64,000 bases of DNA from Clostridiales bacterium (GCA_022508505.1 JAFLVC010000001.1:62001-126000), one strand, 5' to 3'; shown: positions 51,754 through 61,453, counted from the first letter of the stretch. Notes: generated by a model from the sequence alone, not told the origin. Program-made: numbers and translations.

Positions 51754-53295
51754 ATGGCACAGCAGACCGTTTTGGTGATTGATTTCGGCGGGCAGTACAA
51801 CCAACTGATAGCGCGGCGCGTTCGCGAGGCGAACGTCTACTGCGAGGTCAAGTCGTACAAGACGCCGATTGCCGAAATTCGCGCCATGAACCCTGTCGGA
51901 ATAATATTCACGGGCGGGCCGAAGTCGGTGTACCTCGACGATTCGCCGCGCATGGACGGCGAGATATTCAAGCTCGGCATTCCCATTCTCGGCATTTGCT
52001 ACGGCGCGCAGTTCCTTGTGTACGGGCTGGGCGGCGAGATAGGCGCGGCGAGCGCGGAGGCGGCGGCGGAGTTCGGCAGAACGGACTGTCAATTCGACAC
52101 GACCGCGCCGATATTTAAGGGCTTGAAGAAAAAGTCGGTCGTGTGGATGAGCCACAACGACTATATCAAAAAACTGCCCGACGGCTTTAAGGCGATTGCG
52201 CACAGCGCAAAGTGCCCTTTCGGCGCGATAGAAAACGCCGAAAAGAAGTTTTACGGCACGCAGTTCCACCCCGAGGTCAACCACACCGAGCAGGGTTTTA
52301 GTATGTTAATGAACTTTCTGTTCAATGTCTGCGGGTGTAAGGGCGATTGGACTATGCAAAACTACGCCGAGGTTGCGACCAAGGCGCTTCGCGAAAAGAT
52401 CGGAAGCGGCAAGGCTTTGCTTGCGCTTTCGGGCGGCGTGGACAGTTCTGTCGCGTGCAAGCTTTTGGCAAACGCGATAGGATCTCAGCTCACCTGCATT
52501 TTCGTCGATCACGGGCTCATGCGCAAGAACGAGGGCGACGAGGTCGAGGCGGCGTTCAAGGACAGCGGCGTCAACTTCGTGCGCGTCAATGCGGGCGAGA
52601 GGTTTTTGGGCAGGCTCAAGGGCGTCACCGAGCCAGAGGCAAAGCGCAAGATAATAGGCGAGGAGTTTATCCGCGTGTTTGAGGCGGAGGCCAAAAAGAT
52701 AGGCAAGGTGGACTACCTCGTTCAGGGCACGATTTACCCGGACGTCATAGAGAGCGGTCTCGGCGACGCCGCGGTTATAAAGTCGCACCACAACGTCGGC
52801 GGGCTCCCCGATTACGTCGACTTTAAAGAGATTATAGAGCCGCTTCGGCTTTTGTTCAAGGACGAGGTGCGCGCCCTCGGCGCGGCGCTCGGGCTTAGCG
52901 ACAAGCTCGTCTGGCGCCAGCCCTTCCCAGGCCCCGGGCTTGCTATTCGCATAATCGGCGAGATAACGCCAGAAAACGTAGCGATATTGCAGGACGCCGA
53001 CGCGATATTCCGCGAGGAAATAGCGAACGCCAAACTCGACCGCGACATCAATCAGTACTTTGCCGTGCTGACGAACATGCGCTCGGTGGGCGTTATGGGC
53101 GACGGCAGAACGTACGACTACACGATTGCGCTCCGCGGCGTGACGACGACCGACTTTATGACGGCGGACTTTTCGCGCATTCCCTACGACGTGTTAGAGC
53201 GAGTGTCGACGCGCATAGTCAACGAGGTCAAAAAAGTCAACCGCATAGTGTACGACATAACGAGTAAGCCTCCCGCCACAATCGAGTGGGAGTAA
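51754..53295 (+). CDS. guaA: GMP synthase (glutamine-hydrolysing)
   Basis: A 513-residue enzyme that converts XMP, ATP and glutamine to GMP. The amidotransferase half has the nucleophile in GICYGAQ (Cys about 82) and the HPEVNHTE His. The ATP pyrophosphatase half has [12 protein letters not shown] (about 226-237) and [12 protein letters not shown]. The C-terminal dimer domain ends [17 protein letters not shown]. Length is normal (about 515). AAGGAG precedes the ATG. No guanine riboswitch is seen in the 50 bases upstream. It ends with a family C tract and terminator. Confidence 0.98.
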   Translation: MAQQTVLVIDFGGQYNQLIARRVREANVYCEVKSYKTPIAEIRAMNPVGIIFTGGPKSVYLDDSPRMDGEIFKLGIPILGICYGAQFLVYGLGGEIGAASAEAAAEFGRTDCQFDTTAPIFKGLKKKSVVWMSHNDYIKKLPDGFKAIAHSAKCPFGAIENAEKKFYGTQFHPEVNHTEQGFSMLMNFLFNVCGCKGDWTMQNYAEVATKALREKIGSGKALLALSGGVDSSVACKLLANAIGSQLTCIFVDHGLMRKNEGDEVEAAFKDSGVNFVRVNAGERFLGRLKGVTEPEAKRKIIGEEFIRVFEAEAKKIGKVDYLVQGTIYPDVIESGLGDAAVIKSHHNVGGLPDYVDFKEIIEPLRLLFKDEVRALGAALGLSDKLVWRQPFPGPGLAIRIIGEITPENVAILQDADAIFREEIANAKLDRDINQYFAVLTNMRSVGVMGDGRTYDYTIALRGVTTTDFMTADFSRIPYDVLERVSTRIVNEVKKVNRIVYDITSKPPATIEWE

Positions 53296-53309
53296 GCGCC
53301 ACAACGCGC

Positions 53310-53362
53310 AGTGCGCTTTATGGCTAAAATAAGAGATAAGAAATAAGAGATAAGAATGAATA
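53310..53362 (+). repeat. Family C tract after guaA
   Basis: cgcagtgcgctttatggcta followed by agagataagaaataagagat-type copies, leading into the terminator. Confidence 0.7.
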
Positions 53363-53367
53363 ATCAG

Positions 53368-53395
53368 AAGCGCGGGCATATGACCGCGCTTTTTG
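53368..53395 (+). terminator. Terminator after guaA
   Basis: AAGCGCGG (53368-53375) pairs with CCGCGCTT (53384-53391), followed by TTT. Confidence 0.85.
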
Positions 53396-53459
53396 CGCGT
53401 GCGCCGCATTGTACAACGCGGCAAGTTCTATATTTTTTTCAGAATGAAAAAAAAATTAT

Positions 53460-53548
53460 CATTAAATGTCAACACAATATTTAAAATGTCAAATATTTTA
53501 TCATTTTAGATGTTAGTAATTGACAAAATTCTACAAAATTGTTATCAT
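53460..53548 (+). promoter_or_regulatory. Promoter and likely operators of the glycan operon
   Basis: TTGACA (53520-53525), 17 bases, TATCAT (53543-53548). Upstream, the AT-rich stretch carries two direct copies of ttaaatgtcaa / ttaaaatgtcaa (about 53462 and 53481) and TGTCAA/TTGACA half-sites in inverted order. These are candidate binding sites for the XRE protein encoded next. Confidence 0.65.
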
Positions 53549-53585
53549 GCAGGCAGATTAACGAAAAAAGTGACGGAGTGGAAAT

Positions 53586-53879
53586 ATGAATGAGCAAGAA
53601 TTGTTATTATGCTGCACGGAAAAGCTTTCAAAGGGACTGCCGATGTTGAGGGCATTGTGTAATTTGACGCAGAAAAATTTAGGTGACATCGTGGGCGTAA
53701 GCAGGCAGACGATAACCAACATCGAGAGCGGAAAGAGCAAGATGCAGTGGACGCTGTTTTTGGCGCTCATGCTTGTGTTCGGGCTTAACAAAAACTGTAT
53801 GAATTACATCAAGGAAATGAAAATTCCGTACAGTCAGGTAAAAGAAGTTTTGGCAAACAAGATCGGCAAGGCGTTCTGA
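53586..53879 (+). CDS. XRE-family regulator heading the glycan operon
   Basis: A 97-residue protein with an XRE helix-turn-helix: MLRALCNLTQKNLGDIVGVS and RQTITNIESGKSKM (about 20-53), followed by a hydrophobic helix (WTLFLALMLVFG) and a short C-terminal helix. GGAG lies before the ATG. It ends 17 bases before the first glycosyltransferase and shares its promoter, so it probably controls the operon and itself through the repeated TGTCAA sites upstream. Its AT-rich promoter contrasts with the GC-rich genes downstream. Confidence 0.87.
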   Translation: MNEQELLLCCTEKLSKGLPMLRALCNLTQKNLGDIVGVSRQTITNIESGKSKMQWTLFLALMLVFGLNKNCMNYIKEMKIPYSQVKEVLANKIGKAF

Positions 53880-53896
53880 TAGGTCGGCGAGGATAT

Positions 53897-55027
53897 ATGG
53901 ATTTTTCGATAGTAATACCCACTTGGAATAGGTCGCACTTGGTGGACGCTCTTTTAAAGTCGTTGTATGAAGAACGGCAGCGTTACGATTTGGGCGAGAC
54001 CGAAGTCTTGATCGTCGACAGCAGCAAGGACAGCGAAAAGGAAAGTATCGTGTCCTCTTGCGAAAAGTACGACGCGATTTACGTCGAGGGCGTAGACAGC
54101 GTGCGCAAAAAGCGCAACAAGGGCATAGACCTTGCCAAGTACGACTACATTCTGTTTATCGATTCGGACGTGACGGTCAAGGAAGGCTTGCTTAAAAGCC
54201 ACGCGCAGACGTTTATCGACAACGCCGACAATCCCAAAGTCACGGGGTCGTTCGGCGTAACCGAGTTCGTCGGCAAAAAGAAATTTTGGTGGCGGGTCAT
54301 AGAGAACACGTCCTTTTTGGATTCGTTCGGGTTTGCAAAGTACATGCCGTACGTTTCCTGGACGATAGGCAACAACGTCGTGTTCAAAAAGAGCGAGCTC
54401 ATCAAAATCGGAAAGTTCGAGGAGGATTTCCCGTTCAAGCTGGGCGGCGACGACCTCGATATGTCGTACCGCTACACCGAGGCGGGCAACCTCATAAAGA
54501 CCACGCCCGACGCGGTTACTTACCACTCGCGCGAGACCTGGAACAACCGCAAGGCGGTAAACAATCGGGCGAAGCGTTGGGGCACGATGGAATACTACAT
54601 ACTCAAAAGGCACCCCAAGCTCGTGCACAACAGGCTTCCGATGACGGGCGACGTGGTGCTCTTTTGCCTGCTTGTATTCGGAATCATGTCGCTCATCAAG
54701 TGGAGCTACGTGCCCATGATTTTTGCCGGCGGGTGGTGTGTGCTGCTTTATATCACGACGTACATTCACCACGTGATACACAACGGCAGGACAAACATTT
54801 TCTTTTGGACTCTCGCGAGGTACCAAATGAGCAAGTACCGAATGTGGCGGACGCTGACGGCAATCAAAAAGCGCGATCTGTCGCTCACATTTAAGGGGCA
54901 GTATTTCGGGATATATCACATAAAGGACGATTACGTCAAGAACGCGAAAAAGGTGCGGCTGTATTACGCCACGTTGGCGGCGGCGATTATAGCCATGATA
55001 GTCTACATATTCGTCGTCGGGTGGTGA
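53897..55027 (+). CDS. Family 2 glycosyltransferase with C-terminal membrane helices
   Basis: A 376-residue GT-A enzyme. It has SIVIPTWNRSHLV (about 4-16), the metal-binding DSD in YILFIDSDVTV (about 90), and the base region GGDDLDMSYRYTEAG (about 190). Three hydrophobic helices near the end (about 250-295 and 352-374) tether it to the membrane, catalytic side in the cytosol. GAGGAT lies before the ATG. It is a paralogue of the next gene in size and layout. The sugar and acceptor are unknown. Confidence 0.92.
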   Translation: MDFSIVIPTWNRSHLVDALLKSLYEERQRYDLGETEVLIVDSSKDSEKESIVSSCEKYDAIYVEGVDSVRKKRNKGIDLAKYDYILFIDSDVTVKEGLLKSHAQTFIDNADNPKVTGSFGVTEFVGKKKFWWRVIENTSFLDSFGFAKYMPYVSWTIGNNVVFKKSELIKIGKFEEDFPFKLGGDDLDMSYRYTEAGNLIKTTPDAVTYHSRETWNNRKAVNNRAKRWGTMEYYILKRHPKLVHNRLPMTGDVVLFCLLVFGIMSLIKWSYVPMIFAGGWCVLLYITTYIHHVIHNGRTNIFFWTLARYQMSKYRMWRTLTAIKKRDLSLTFKGQYFGIYHIKDDYVKNAKKVRLYYATLAAAIIAMIVYIFVVGW

Positions 55028-55029
55028 GC

Positions 55030-56142
55030 ATGGAAAACGTACAATTCAGTATAGTCGTTGCGACGAAGGGGCGAGTGAAGCTTCTCGAAGAGCTTATCGA
55101 AAGCATAGACGTGGCGCGGGGCAATTATGACGGGGCCTGCGAAGTGCTTATAGTGGACGACAGCAGCGAAAGCGACAGCGAGCAAATTCAAAAGGTGTGC
55201 GCGGCGCACGATTGCAGATACCTCTATCACAAAAATTCGGTGTCGGCAAAGCGCAACTACGGCGTGGAAAACGCGACAAACGACGTAATACTCTTCCTCG
55301 ACTCGGACTGCATTTGCACCGAGCATATTCTGGAGCGGTACGCCGAAAAGTACTCGAGCGAAAAGGTCGCGGCGGTCGCAGGGCCTTTGGAGTTTGTGGG
55401 CGAGGACACTTGGTTTTGGAAGGCGATAGAGGCGACGCCCTTTTTGACCTGCTTCTATCTGCCCAAGTTTCTTCCCAAAGTGGAGTGGGGCGTCACCGCC
55501 AACTTCTCGGTGAGAAAGTCGGTGTTTATCGAGGTGGGCGGCTTTGACGAAAAGTTCAAGCGCCCCGCCGGCGAGGACGTCGACCTCGGCATTAAGATTT
55601 GCAAAAAGGGATACGACATCATGGGCGCAAAGGACGCGCTCGTGTACCACAGCAAAAAGACGTGGATTCCCGTGCGGGCTATGTTTCGCAGGCTCAATTA
55701 TTACGGCACCGCCGACTGCGACCTCATAAGGAAGCATTCCGACAAGGGCGAGGTCGTCGTCCCCAAGCGAAGCGGACTGTACTTCGTTTACGCGATACTA
55801 CTCGCGCTTCTTGCCGTCGCGTCAAAGCAGTGGTGGATATTCGCGGGCATTCCGCTCATTTTCATCGTGGAAAACGTGATAATGTCGATAGTTATAAACG
55901 GCATGGAAAAGGAAAAGAAAGCGACCTTTTTCCAACAGTTTACGGCGCAGCTACTCATTCACGACAGTGATTTCGCTTACCTTAGTCGGTGCTTTTTTAC
56001 GGGCAGATTTTTGGACATGCGCAGGCAGATGATATACTATCTCGGTCAGTACGACGGCATGCTCAAGATAGGCTCGTACACCACTTGGATAAACCTTTCG
56101 ATGTTTATGAGCATTATTATTTTGGCTGTTGCGGTTTTATAG
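55030..56142 (+). CDS. Family 2 glycosyltransferase, paralogue of the preceding gene
   Basis: A 370-residue enzyme. GTG codons at 55021 and 55024 are possible but the ATG at 55030 is preferred. It has FSIVVATKGRVKLLEELIES, VLIVDDSSES, DSD in VILFLDSDCIC (about 92) and GEDVDLGIKI (about 185). Hydrophobic helices at about 255-295 and at the C-terminus anchor it. It starts 2 bases after the preceding stop, so translation is coupled. Together the pair may build a disaccharide or polymer unit. Confidence 0.9.
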   Translation: MENVQFSIVVATKGRVKLLEELIESIDVARGNYDGACEVLIVDDSSESDSEQIQKVCAAHDCRYLYHKNSVSAKRNYGVENATNDVILFLDSDCICTEHILERYAEKYSSEKVAAVAGPLEFVGEDTWFWKAIEATPFLTCFYLPKFLPKVEWGVTANFSVRKSVFIEVGGFDEKFKRPAGEDVDLGIKICKKGYDIMGAKDALVYHSKKTWIPVRAMFRRLNYYGTADCDLIRKHSDKGEVVVPKRSGLYFVYAILLALLAVASKQWWIFAGIPLIFIVENVIMSIVINGMEKEKKATFFQQFTAQLLIHDSDFAYLSRCFFTGRFLDMRRQMIYYLGQYDGMLKIGSYTTWINLSMFMSIIILAVAVL

Positions 56143-56150
56143 GGGGCATC

Positions 56151-57332
56151 ATGTACGAGAGAGAACTGAAAAAGCTAAAGGCGCTGTGCGAGGGCGGGCT
56201 GTATAAATCTCCGTTCTACGCGAGGCAGGTAAGAGATGCGGCGGCTTTCGACAGCTACGAAAGCTTTTGCAAAATACCGTTCATGTATAAGGACGACATC
56301 AGAAGCTGCAACGCCTACGACAGAACGTCTGCCGAAAAAGGCGAGGTGTTCGGCATTTTTTCCTCGAGCGGCACTACAGGCGAAAAGACCTTTTACGTCT
56401 ACAACAAGACGGACAAAAAGGTGCACGAGGCTTTTGTCAAGGACTTTTTCACCGAGTTCGGCGTGGATAGCGGCGACCTCGGCGGCGTGTTCGCTCCCGT
56501 CGATACGGGCGTCATGGCGCATTCCATGATGTGGCAGTTCACCGTCATGGGCGCGGGCTACGTGACCTGCGTGCAGCCGTCGCCCGAAAACATGATCGAC
56601 TTTGTGACCAAGCTTCCCGTGTCGGTAGTCGCGACGCGGCCGAGCGTAGTGTGCTCTATCGTAGGCAATCCCGAGTTCGAGGAAAAAGCGCAAAAGTCGC
56701 ACGTGCGGCTCATGCTTCTCGGCGGCGGGTTCCTCACCGAGGGGCGCAGAAAGGTGATAGAAAAGGCGTGGGGCGCGACGTGCTACGGGCTTCTCGGCAT
56801 GAGCGAGATATTCGGCCCGATCGCCGCCGAGTGCAAGCACAAGGACGGCCTGCACTACCCGAGTAAGTACCTCCTCGTCGAGGTCGTCGACCCCGTGACG
56901 CACCTTCCCGTAAGCGCGGGCGAGGCGGGCGTGGCGGTTTACACGACGCTGTGGAATAAGGGTTTCCCCATTTTGAGGTATTGGACGGACGACATAGTCC
57001 GCCTTGACAACAGGCCGTGCGCGTGCGGCAGAAAGCTGCCCAGAATCCGCTATCTCGGTCGGCTTGCCGACTGCTTTACGGTGGACGGCAAGTACGTTTT
57101 CCCCGCCATGCTCGAGGAGTGCCTGTTTAAGTACGGGTTTACCGGCGAATACAGGGCGCGCAGGGAGGGCGACAAGATAACCGTCATTCTCGAAAAAATC
57201 AGCGGCTACGAAGTAAGCTCCGAGATGAAAAGCGAGATAGACGGTATATTCATGCGCGACGTTGAGATAGAGTTCCGCCCGAGCGAGGAAATGCGCTACG
57301 ACGGGCACGCCGTCAGATTCGAGAACAGGTAA
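56151..57332 (+). CDS. PaaK-like adenylate-forming ligase
   Basis: A 393-residue enzyme of the phenylacetate-CoA-ligase branch of the ANL superfamily. The ATP-binding loop IFSSSGTTGEKTF is at about 69-81, GLLGMSEIFGPIAAECKHK at about 210-228, and the late motif ILRYWTDDIVRLDNRPCACGR at about 275-295 includes the Cys/His-poor but CACG-containing stretch common in PaaK. It is shorter than PaaK (about 430) at the N-terminus. It should activate a carboxylic acid as adenylate or CoA ester. In this glycan operon it may supply an acyl or aryl group. GGGGG lies before the ATG. Confidence 0.88.
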   Translation: MYERELKKLKALCEGGLYKSPFYARQVRDAAAFDSYESFCKIPFMYKDDIRSCNAYDRTSAEKGEVFGIFSSSGTTGEKTFYVYNKTDKKVHEAFVKDFFTEFGVDSGDLGGVFAPVDTGVMAHSMMWQFTVMGAGYVTCVQPSPENMIDFVTKLPVSVVATRPSVVCSIVGNPEFEEKAQKSHVRLMLLGGGFLTEGRRKVIEKAWGATCYGLLGMSEIFGPIAAECKHKDGLHYPSKYLLVEVVDPVTHLPVSAGEAGVAVYTTLWNKGFPILRYWTDDIVRLDNRPCACGRKLPRIRYLGRLADCFTVDGKYVFPAMLEECLFKYGFTGEYRARREGDKITVILEKISGYEVSSEMKSEIDGIFMRDVEIEFRPSEEMRYDGHAVRFENR

Positions 57333-57336
57333 GACC

Positions 57337-58356
57337 ATGGAAGAAGAAAGTTTGACTATTGAAAACACGCAAGACGAGAGCTTGATGGCGGTGGACGCGC
57401 AAGACGACGTCGCGCCCGTTTCGAACGAAGACGAAAGCTCGACCGTTTCGGATACGGCGTGCGAAAGCCCGACGTCGGACGCGGAAAAGGCGAGCTTGAC
57501 CGTTTCCGTCGTCATTCCCACGTACAACGAGAGCAAGCGTATAGGCGACTGTCTGAGGGCGTTAAAGGAAGGGTCTATGCAGCCGCTCGAGATTATAGTC
57601 GCCGACGGAAAGTCAAAGGACAACACCGTCGAGATAGCAAAGGAGTACGGCGCGACCGTCGTCGTCAACGAAAAGCGGCACGCCGCGGGCGGCAGGAACG
57701 CAGGGCTTGCGGCGGCCAAGGGCGACATAATCGCGTTTATCGACGCCGACTGTATTCCCGACAGGGATTGGCTTAGAGAAATTCACAAGGCGTTTATCGA
57801 GGACGACATCGACGGGTTGGGAACATATATCGAGCCGGCAGAGCCCGCGAACAAGTACGAAGAATTTTGGGGCAGGCTGTCCCTTCAGATTCTCATGTCG
57901 TACGGCGACGAGCCGTACTACGTCACCGAAAAGACGCTCAATACGGCGTTCATCACGGCGAGCTGCGCGTACAAGCGCGACCTTTTGAACAAATTAGGCG
58001 GCTTCAGCGATTACTTTGCAAACAATGCCGAGGACATCGACCTGTGCTGGCGGGCGTTCGACAGCGGCGCAAAGCTCAAATACGTGCCTACGGCTAAAAT
58101 AATAGCCCATTCGCCTACGACCTTAAAAGGAATATGCAAAAAGAGCTTCCGCAACGGCATTTCGAGCTCCAAGCTCCAAAAGGTGTATTCGGGCAAAAGG
58201 TTTTGCATAGACACAAAGCTGTACAAGGCGTTTTGGGCAAACTTCTTCAGGATGTTTATAGGGCGGAAACATTCGTTCCTGTTCGTCGCGGAGCTGTTTT
58301 GCCACCTTGCCGGCAAGTATTGGGGAAGTATCAAGTGCGGGATCATTAACCTATGA
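57337..58356 (+). CDS. Family 2 glycosyltransferase with acidic N-terminal extension
   Basis: A 339-residue enzyme. Residues 1-50 are an Asp/Glu/Ser/Thr-rich extension with loosely repeated segments (ENTQDESLM, DEDESSTV-type). The GT-A domain starts at about 52 (VVIPTYNESKRIGD), with IIVADGKSKDNT, the DAD motif in IIAFIDADCIPDRDW (about 130-144) and NNAEDIDLCWRAF (about 228). Its end lacks the membrane helices seen in the two earlier GT2s, though a weakly hydrophobic C-terminal part remains. It begins 4 bases after the ligase and overlaps the next gene by 4. Confidence 0.9.
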   Translation: MEEESLTIENTQDESLMAVDAQDDVAPVSNEDESSTVSDTACESPTSDAEKASLTVSVVIPTYNESKRIGDCLRALKEGSMQPLEIIVADGKSKDNTVEIAKEYGATVVVNEKRHAAGGRNAGLAAAKGDIIAFIDADCIPDRDWLREIHKAFIEDDIDGLGTYIEPAEPANKYEEFWGRLSLQILMSYGDEPYYVTEKTLNTAFITASCAYKRDLLNKLGGFSDYFANNAEDIDLCWRAFDSGAKLKYVPTAKIIAHSPTTLKGICKKSFRNGISSSKLQKVYSGKRFCIDTKLYKAFWANFFRMFIGRKHSFLFVAELFCHLAGKYWGSIKCGIINL

Positions 58357-59573
58357 CCAAGAAGAAAGTGCTTTTTATTTCGGCGGGGATTTACCCCATA
58401 CCCGCCAATATGGGCGGCGCCGTCGAGGAACTGATCGACGTGTTTGCGGAGAACAACCGCAAGCACGGCAGATTTGACGTTTCGGTGGCGAGCTGCCGAT
58501 ACGGCGGCAAAGAAATAAAGCGCAAGGTAGAGGGCGTTAAGTACCGCTATTTCCGCACCCCCCTTTACGTCAAGGTCAAGGATAAAATCTACCACTTCTA
58601 TTCCGAAAAAATATTAAAGGATTGGAAAAGCCTTTTCCGCCAAAATTATTACAAAGGCCGGCACTACATCGAGCAAATCGTCAAAAAAACAGACCTTCGC
58701 GAGTTCGACGTAATCGTAGTGGAAAACAACATGTCGCTCCTTAAAACTCTCAGCGACGCTTTGGGCGACGACTATTCGAAAAAGTGCATGTATCACATGC
58801 ACAGCAACCTCATTGATAACGAGGAGATGATACCGTACTTGGCGCGGGCGCGCAAGATTTTGGCGGTCAGCGATTTTGTAAAAAACCTTCTTTACGACAC
58901 CGTCCCGCAGTTTAAAGACACGCAAATCGAAAAGGTGGGCAACGGAATAAAAATCGAAAAGCTCGAGCCGAAAAACGAGCGTGAAATAAGAACAGCCGTG
59001 CGCAATGAGTATTCGATAAAAGAGGACGAGACGGTGTTCCTTTTTTGCGGCAGGGTCAGCCCCGAAAAGGGGGTGCTCGAAATGACAAAGGCGTACGCCG
59101 CCGCCATACCCGAGCTCGGGCGATCCAAGCTAATGATAGTCGGATCGGGGCTGTCCGGCTCGAATAAGGAAACGTACTATTACAAGCAAATCAAAAAGAT
59201 TGCGAGAGAGCACCCGAACAACGTCATATTGACGGGCTACGTAAACCACGGCGAGGTGCACAAGTATCACGTCGCGGCGGACGCGCTCGTCGTGCCGTCG
59301 ATCATGGACGACCCCGCGCCGCTCACCGTATTGGAGGGCATGTCGAGGGGAATGTATCTGCTGCTTTCAAACGTTGGCGGCATACCCGAGTACACGCGCA
59401 GCTACGAAAACAAGATTATGTTCGAGCGCGACGACGACTTCGAGCAGAACATAAGGTCGGCGATGTTGAAGTTTTACGGCGAATATTCGGCGGCGGGCTA
59501 CGAGCGCAAGCCCGTTTACTTCGACGACGCGCAGTACTACGAAAACTTGGCGGAGGCGATAGACGTTGATTAG
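58353..59573 (+). CDS. Family 4 glycosyltransferase
   Basis: A 406-residue GT-B enzyme. The N-terminal lobe starts VLFISAGIYPIPANMGGAVEE, where the GG loop contacts the acceptor. The donor-binding lobe has LFCGRVSPEKGVLEMTKAY (about 228-246), VPSIMDDPAPLTVLEGMSRG (about 312-331) with the E-x7-E motif of GT4 partly kept, and NVGGIPEY. It probably uses a nucleotide sugar. The ATG overlaps the previous stop by 4 bases. Its stop lies inside the next gene. Confidence 0.92.
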   Translation: MTKKKVLFISAGIYPIPANMGGAVEELIDVFAENNRKHGRFDVSVASCRYGGKEIKRKVEGVKYRYFRTPLYVKVKDKIYHFYSEKILKDWKSLFRQNYYKGRHYIEQIVKKTDLREFDVIVVENNMSLLKTLSDALGDDYSKKCMYHMHSNLIDNEEMIPYLARARKILAVSDFVKNLLYDTVPQFKDTQIEKVGNGIKIEKLEPKNEREIRTAVRNEYSIKEDETVFLFCGRVSPEKGVLEMTKAYAAAIPELGRSKLMIVGSGLSGSNKETYYYKQIKKIAREHPNNVILTGYVNHGEVHKYHVAADALVVPSIMDDPAPLTVLEGMSRGMYLLLSNVGGIPEYTRSYENKIMFERDDDFEQNIRSAMLKFYGEYSAAGYERKPVYFDDAQYYENLAEAIDVD

Positions 59574-60477
59574 CAAGCTTAAGTTTTGGATTAAAAAGGC
59601 CTTCCGCTTCAAATATTTCGACAGGTACAAGCTGTTTTGGTTTGACGACCAGCGCAAGGTAGTTCGCTCGCGCAAGGAAAAGCGGAGCATAATTTTTTCG
59701 CGCCGAAACGTCATTCCGTTTATGGATTTGGACGTCACCACATATTGCAACTTGAGGTGCCGCAGATGCGGGAAGTGCACGCCGTATTTTGAGAACAAGC
59801 GGCACATATCGGCAGCCGAGATAGAGCAAAACCTGAGCCTTCTTACAAAGTACGTCGACAAAATATATTACGCGTCCATCATCGGCGGCGAGCCGTTTTT
59901 GAATCCAGAGCTGCCCGAAATAATCGAAATCGCCGCCAAGTGCGACAAGATAGAACGCCTTGAGCTTACGACAAACGGCACGGTTGTTCCGAGCGACGAG
60001 CTTTTGCGGGCGATTAAAGAATCGGGGCTTGCGGTGCACATTTCGCGGTATCCCGGGATAGCCGAAAACCTAACGGCGAACAGAATCAAGCTCGAGGAAA
60101 GGCTCAAAGAATACGGCATTTTTTACGAGCATCAATTTCAAGAAAATTGGCTCGACTTCGGCGAGATAGAAAAGCGCGGGCACAAGCGCGGCACGCTCGT
60201 AAACATGCTGCTCAACTGCCCGATGAACGTCTGCACGGTGTTTAACGGCAAAAAGCTGTACCGCTGCGGCAAGGCGAGCTATATTTCGCAGCACGGCATA
60301 GAGAAAGACGACGACGGCGTGATAGACCTCGACGAAGTAACGGACAAGCGCGACATGCGAAAAAAACTGAAAAAGTTTTTCGGTTGCAAGCGCCTTTCCG
60401 CGTGCGCATACTGCGAGGCTTCCCCCGCCACCATAACGGCGGGCGAGCAGATAGGGGACGAAAAGCATGGGGTTTGA
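59566..60477 (+). CDS. Radical SAM enzyme of the glycan operon
   Basis: A 303-residue protein starting with TTG at 59566, with GGAGG about 10 bases upstream and an 8-base overlap with the GT4 gene. The cluster motif is MDLDVTTYCNLRCRRCGKC (CxxxCxxC at about 60-67), followed by SIIGGEPFLNPELPEI (about 105-120) and LTTNGTVVP. The C-terminal part has further Cys residues (LLNCPMNVCTVFNGKKLYRCG and CKRLSACAYCEA), suggesting a second cluster like a SPASM or twitch domain. It likely modifies a sugar, peptide or lipid precursor. The substrate is unknown. Confidence 0.9.
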   Translation: MISKLKFWIKKAFRFKYFDRYKLFWFDDQRKVVRSRKEKRSIIFSRRNVIPFMDLDVTTYCNLRCRRCGKCTPYFENKRHISAAEIEQNLSLLTKYVDKIYYASIIGGEPFLNPELPEIIEIAAKCDKIERLELTTNGTVVPSDELLRAIKESGLAVHISRYPGIAENLTANRIKLEERLKEYGIFYEHQFQENWLDFGEIEKRGHKRGTLVNMLLNCPMNVCTVFNGKKLYRCGKASYISQHGIEKDDDGVIDLDEVTDKRDMRKKLKKFFGCKRLSACAYCEASPATITAGEQIGDEKHGV

Positions 60478-61426
60478 CGCAGGCAAATACGCGCCGTTTT
60501 TGGACAGGTGCTTTAATACGCGCGAGTACACCCTCTGCGAGATAGAAAAGGGACTGTCCGACGACGTCAAGTTTAAGGCGGACGTCGGCGGCGAGAGCTA
60601 CGCGGTAAAGATTGTCGAGGGCAAAAGAGAGGGCGCGCCCGTCGCAAACAGGCTGCTTTGGTACAAGGCGCTTCAAGCGGCAAGCGAAGCCGACGGAAGG
60701 ATAGCCTCGCCCAAGTGGTTTGACGGCGTGGACGGCCACGTCGTTACGGTCACGCAGTGGATTGACGGCGTGGCGCCGACCGAGTATTTAGCCGGCAATC
60801 CGACACTTCAGATAGAGTACGGCAAAAAGGCGGGCGAGATACTGCGCGCGCTTCACGGCCTTCGGTTTGTAAAAAGCGAGATAAAACAGCGCGGCGAAAG
60901 GATTGCCGAAAGGGTTGTGCGGAAAATCGACGGGCTGATTGAATGCGTCGAGGAACGGGGCATAAGCTTTGTCGGAAGCGACGGGGTGATAGAGCGCCTT
61001 AAAAGCGGCAAGGGCGTGATAAGCGAGAGTCGGGCGGGAATGGTACACAACGACGTGCGGCTCGAAAACTTTATCGTAAGCGGCGGCGACATATATCTGT
61101 TCGATTTCGATTCGGGCGTTTTGGGCGATTGCTACGCCGACTTCGCGTACCTCACCGCGCTGTCGGACAAGGATTTTCGGGTGTTTTCTTACGCCGCGCT
61201 CAACTCGTACTTCGGCGGAAAAATCCCCGAGGAATTTTGGGAAGCGAACATGTACTTTTGTATGGTCAAGCTTGTCGAGTACGCCGTCTACAAATTCAAC
61301 AAGTGCGGCGGCACGGTCGTAAAGCAGGCGAAAAGCTGCATGGAAATATTCGGCGACTATAAAAACGCCGTTCCCGATTGGTGGGACGGTATTGACAAAA
61401 CCTACCGCAAACAATTGCGCGTTTAG
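60467..61426 (+). CDS. APH/choline-kinase-like phosphotransferase
   Basis: A 319-residue protein of the aminoglycoside-phosphotransferase kinase fold. The catalytic loop reads MVHNDVRLENFIV (about 199-211, with Asp as base) and the metal site IYLFDFDSGVLGD (about 215-228). The N-terminal lobe has YAVKIVEG with the ATP-binding Lys and the TQWIDGV hinge. In this setting a role in phosphorylating a sugar, an amino alcohol or a lipid precursor is more likely than drug resistance. The ATG at 60467 overlaps the radical SAM gene by 11 bases. Confidence 0.87.
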   Translation: MGFDAGKYAPFLDRCFNTREYTLCEIEKGLSDDVKFKADVGGESYAVKIVEGKREGAPVANRLLWYKALQAASEADGRIASPKWFDGVDGHVVTVTQWIDGVAPTEYLAGNPTLQIEYGKKAGEILRALHGLRFVKSEIKQRGERIAERVVRKIDGLIECVEERGISFVGSDGVIERLKSGKGVISESRAGMVHNDVRLENFIVSGGDIYLFDFDSGVLGDCYADFAYLTALSDKDFRVFSYAALNSYFGGKIPEEFWEANMYFCMVKLVEYAVYKFNKCGGTVVKQAKSCMEIFGDYKNAVPDWWDGIDKTYRKQLRV

Positions 61427-61453
61427 CGGGCGAAAACGGACGGAGGACAGAGC

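Noticed and set aside
60467-61426. Antibiotic-resistance phosphotransferase
   Set aside because: The kinase fold is right, but the gene is embedded in and overlaps a glycan operon, so a biosynthetic role is more likely.
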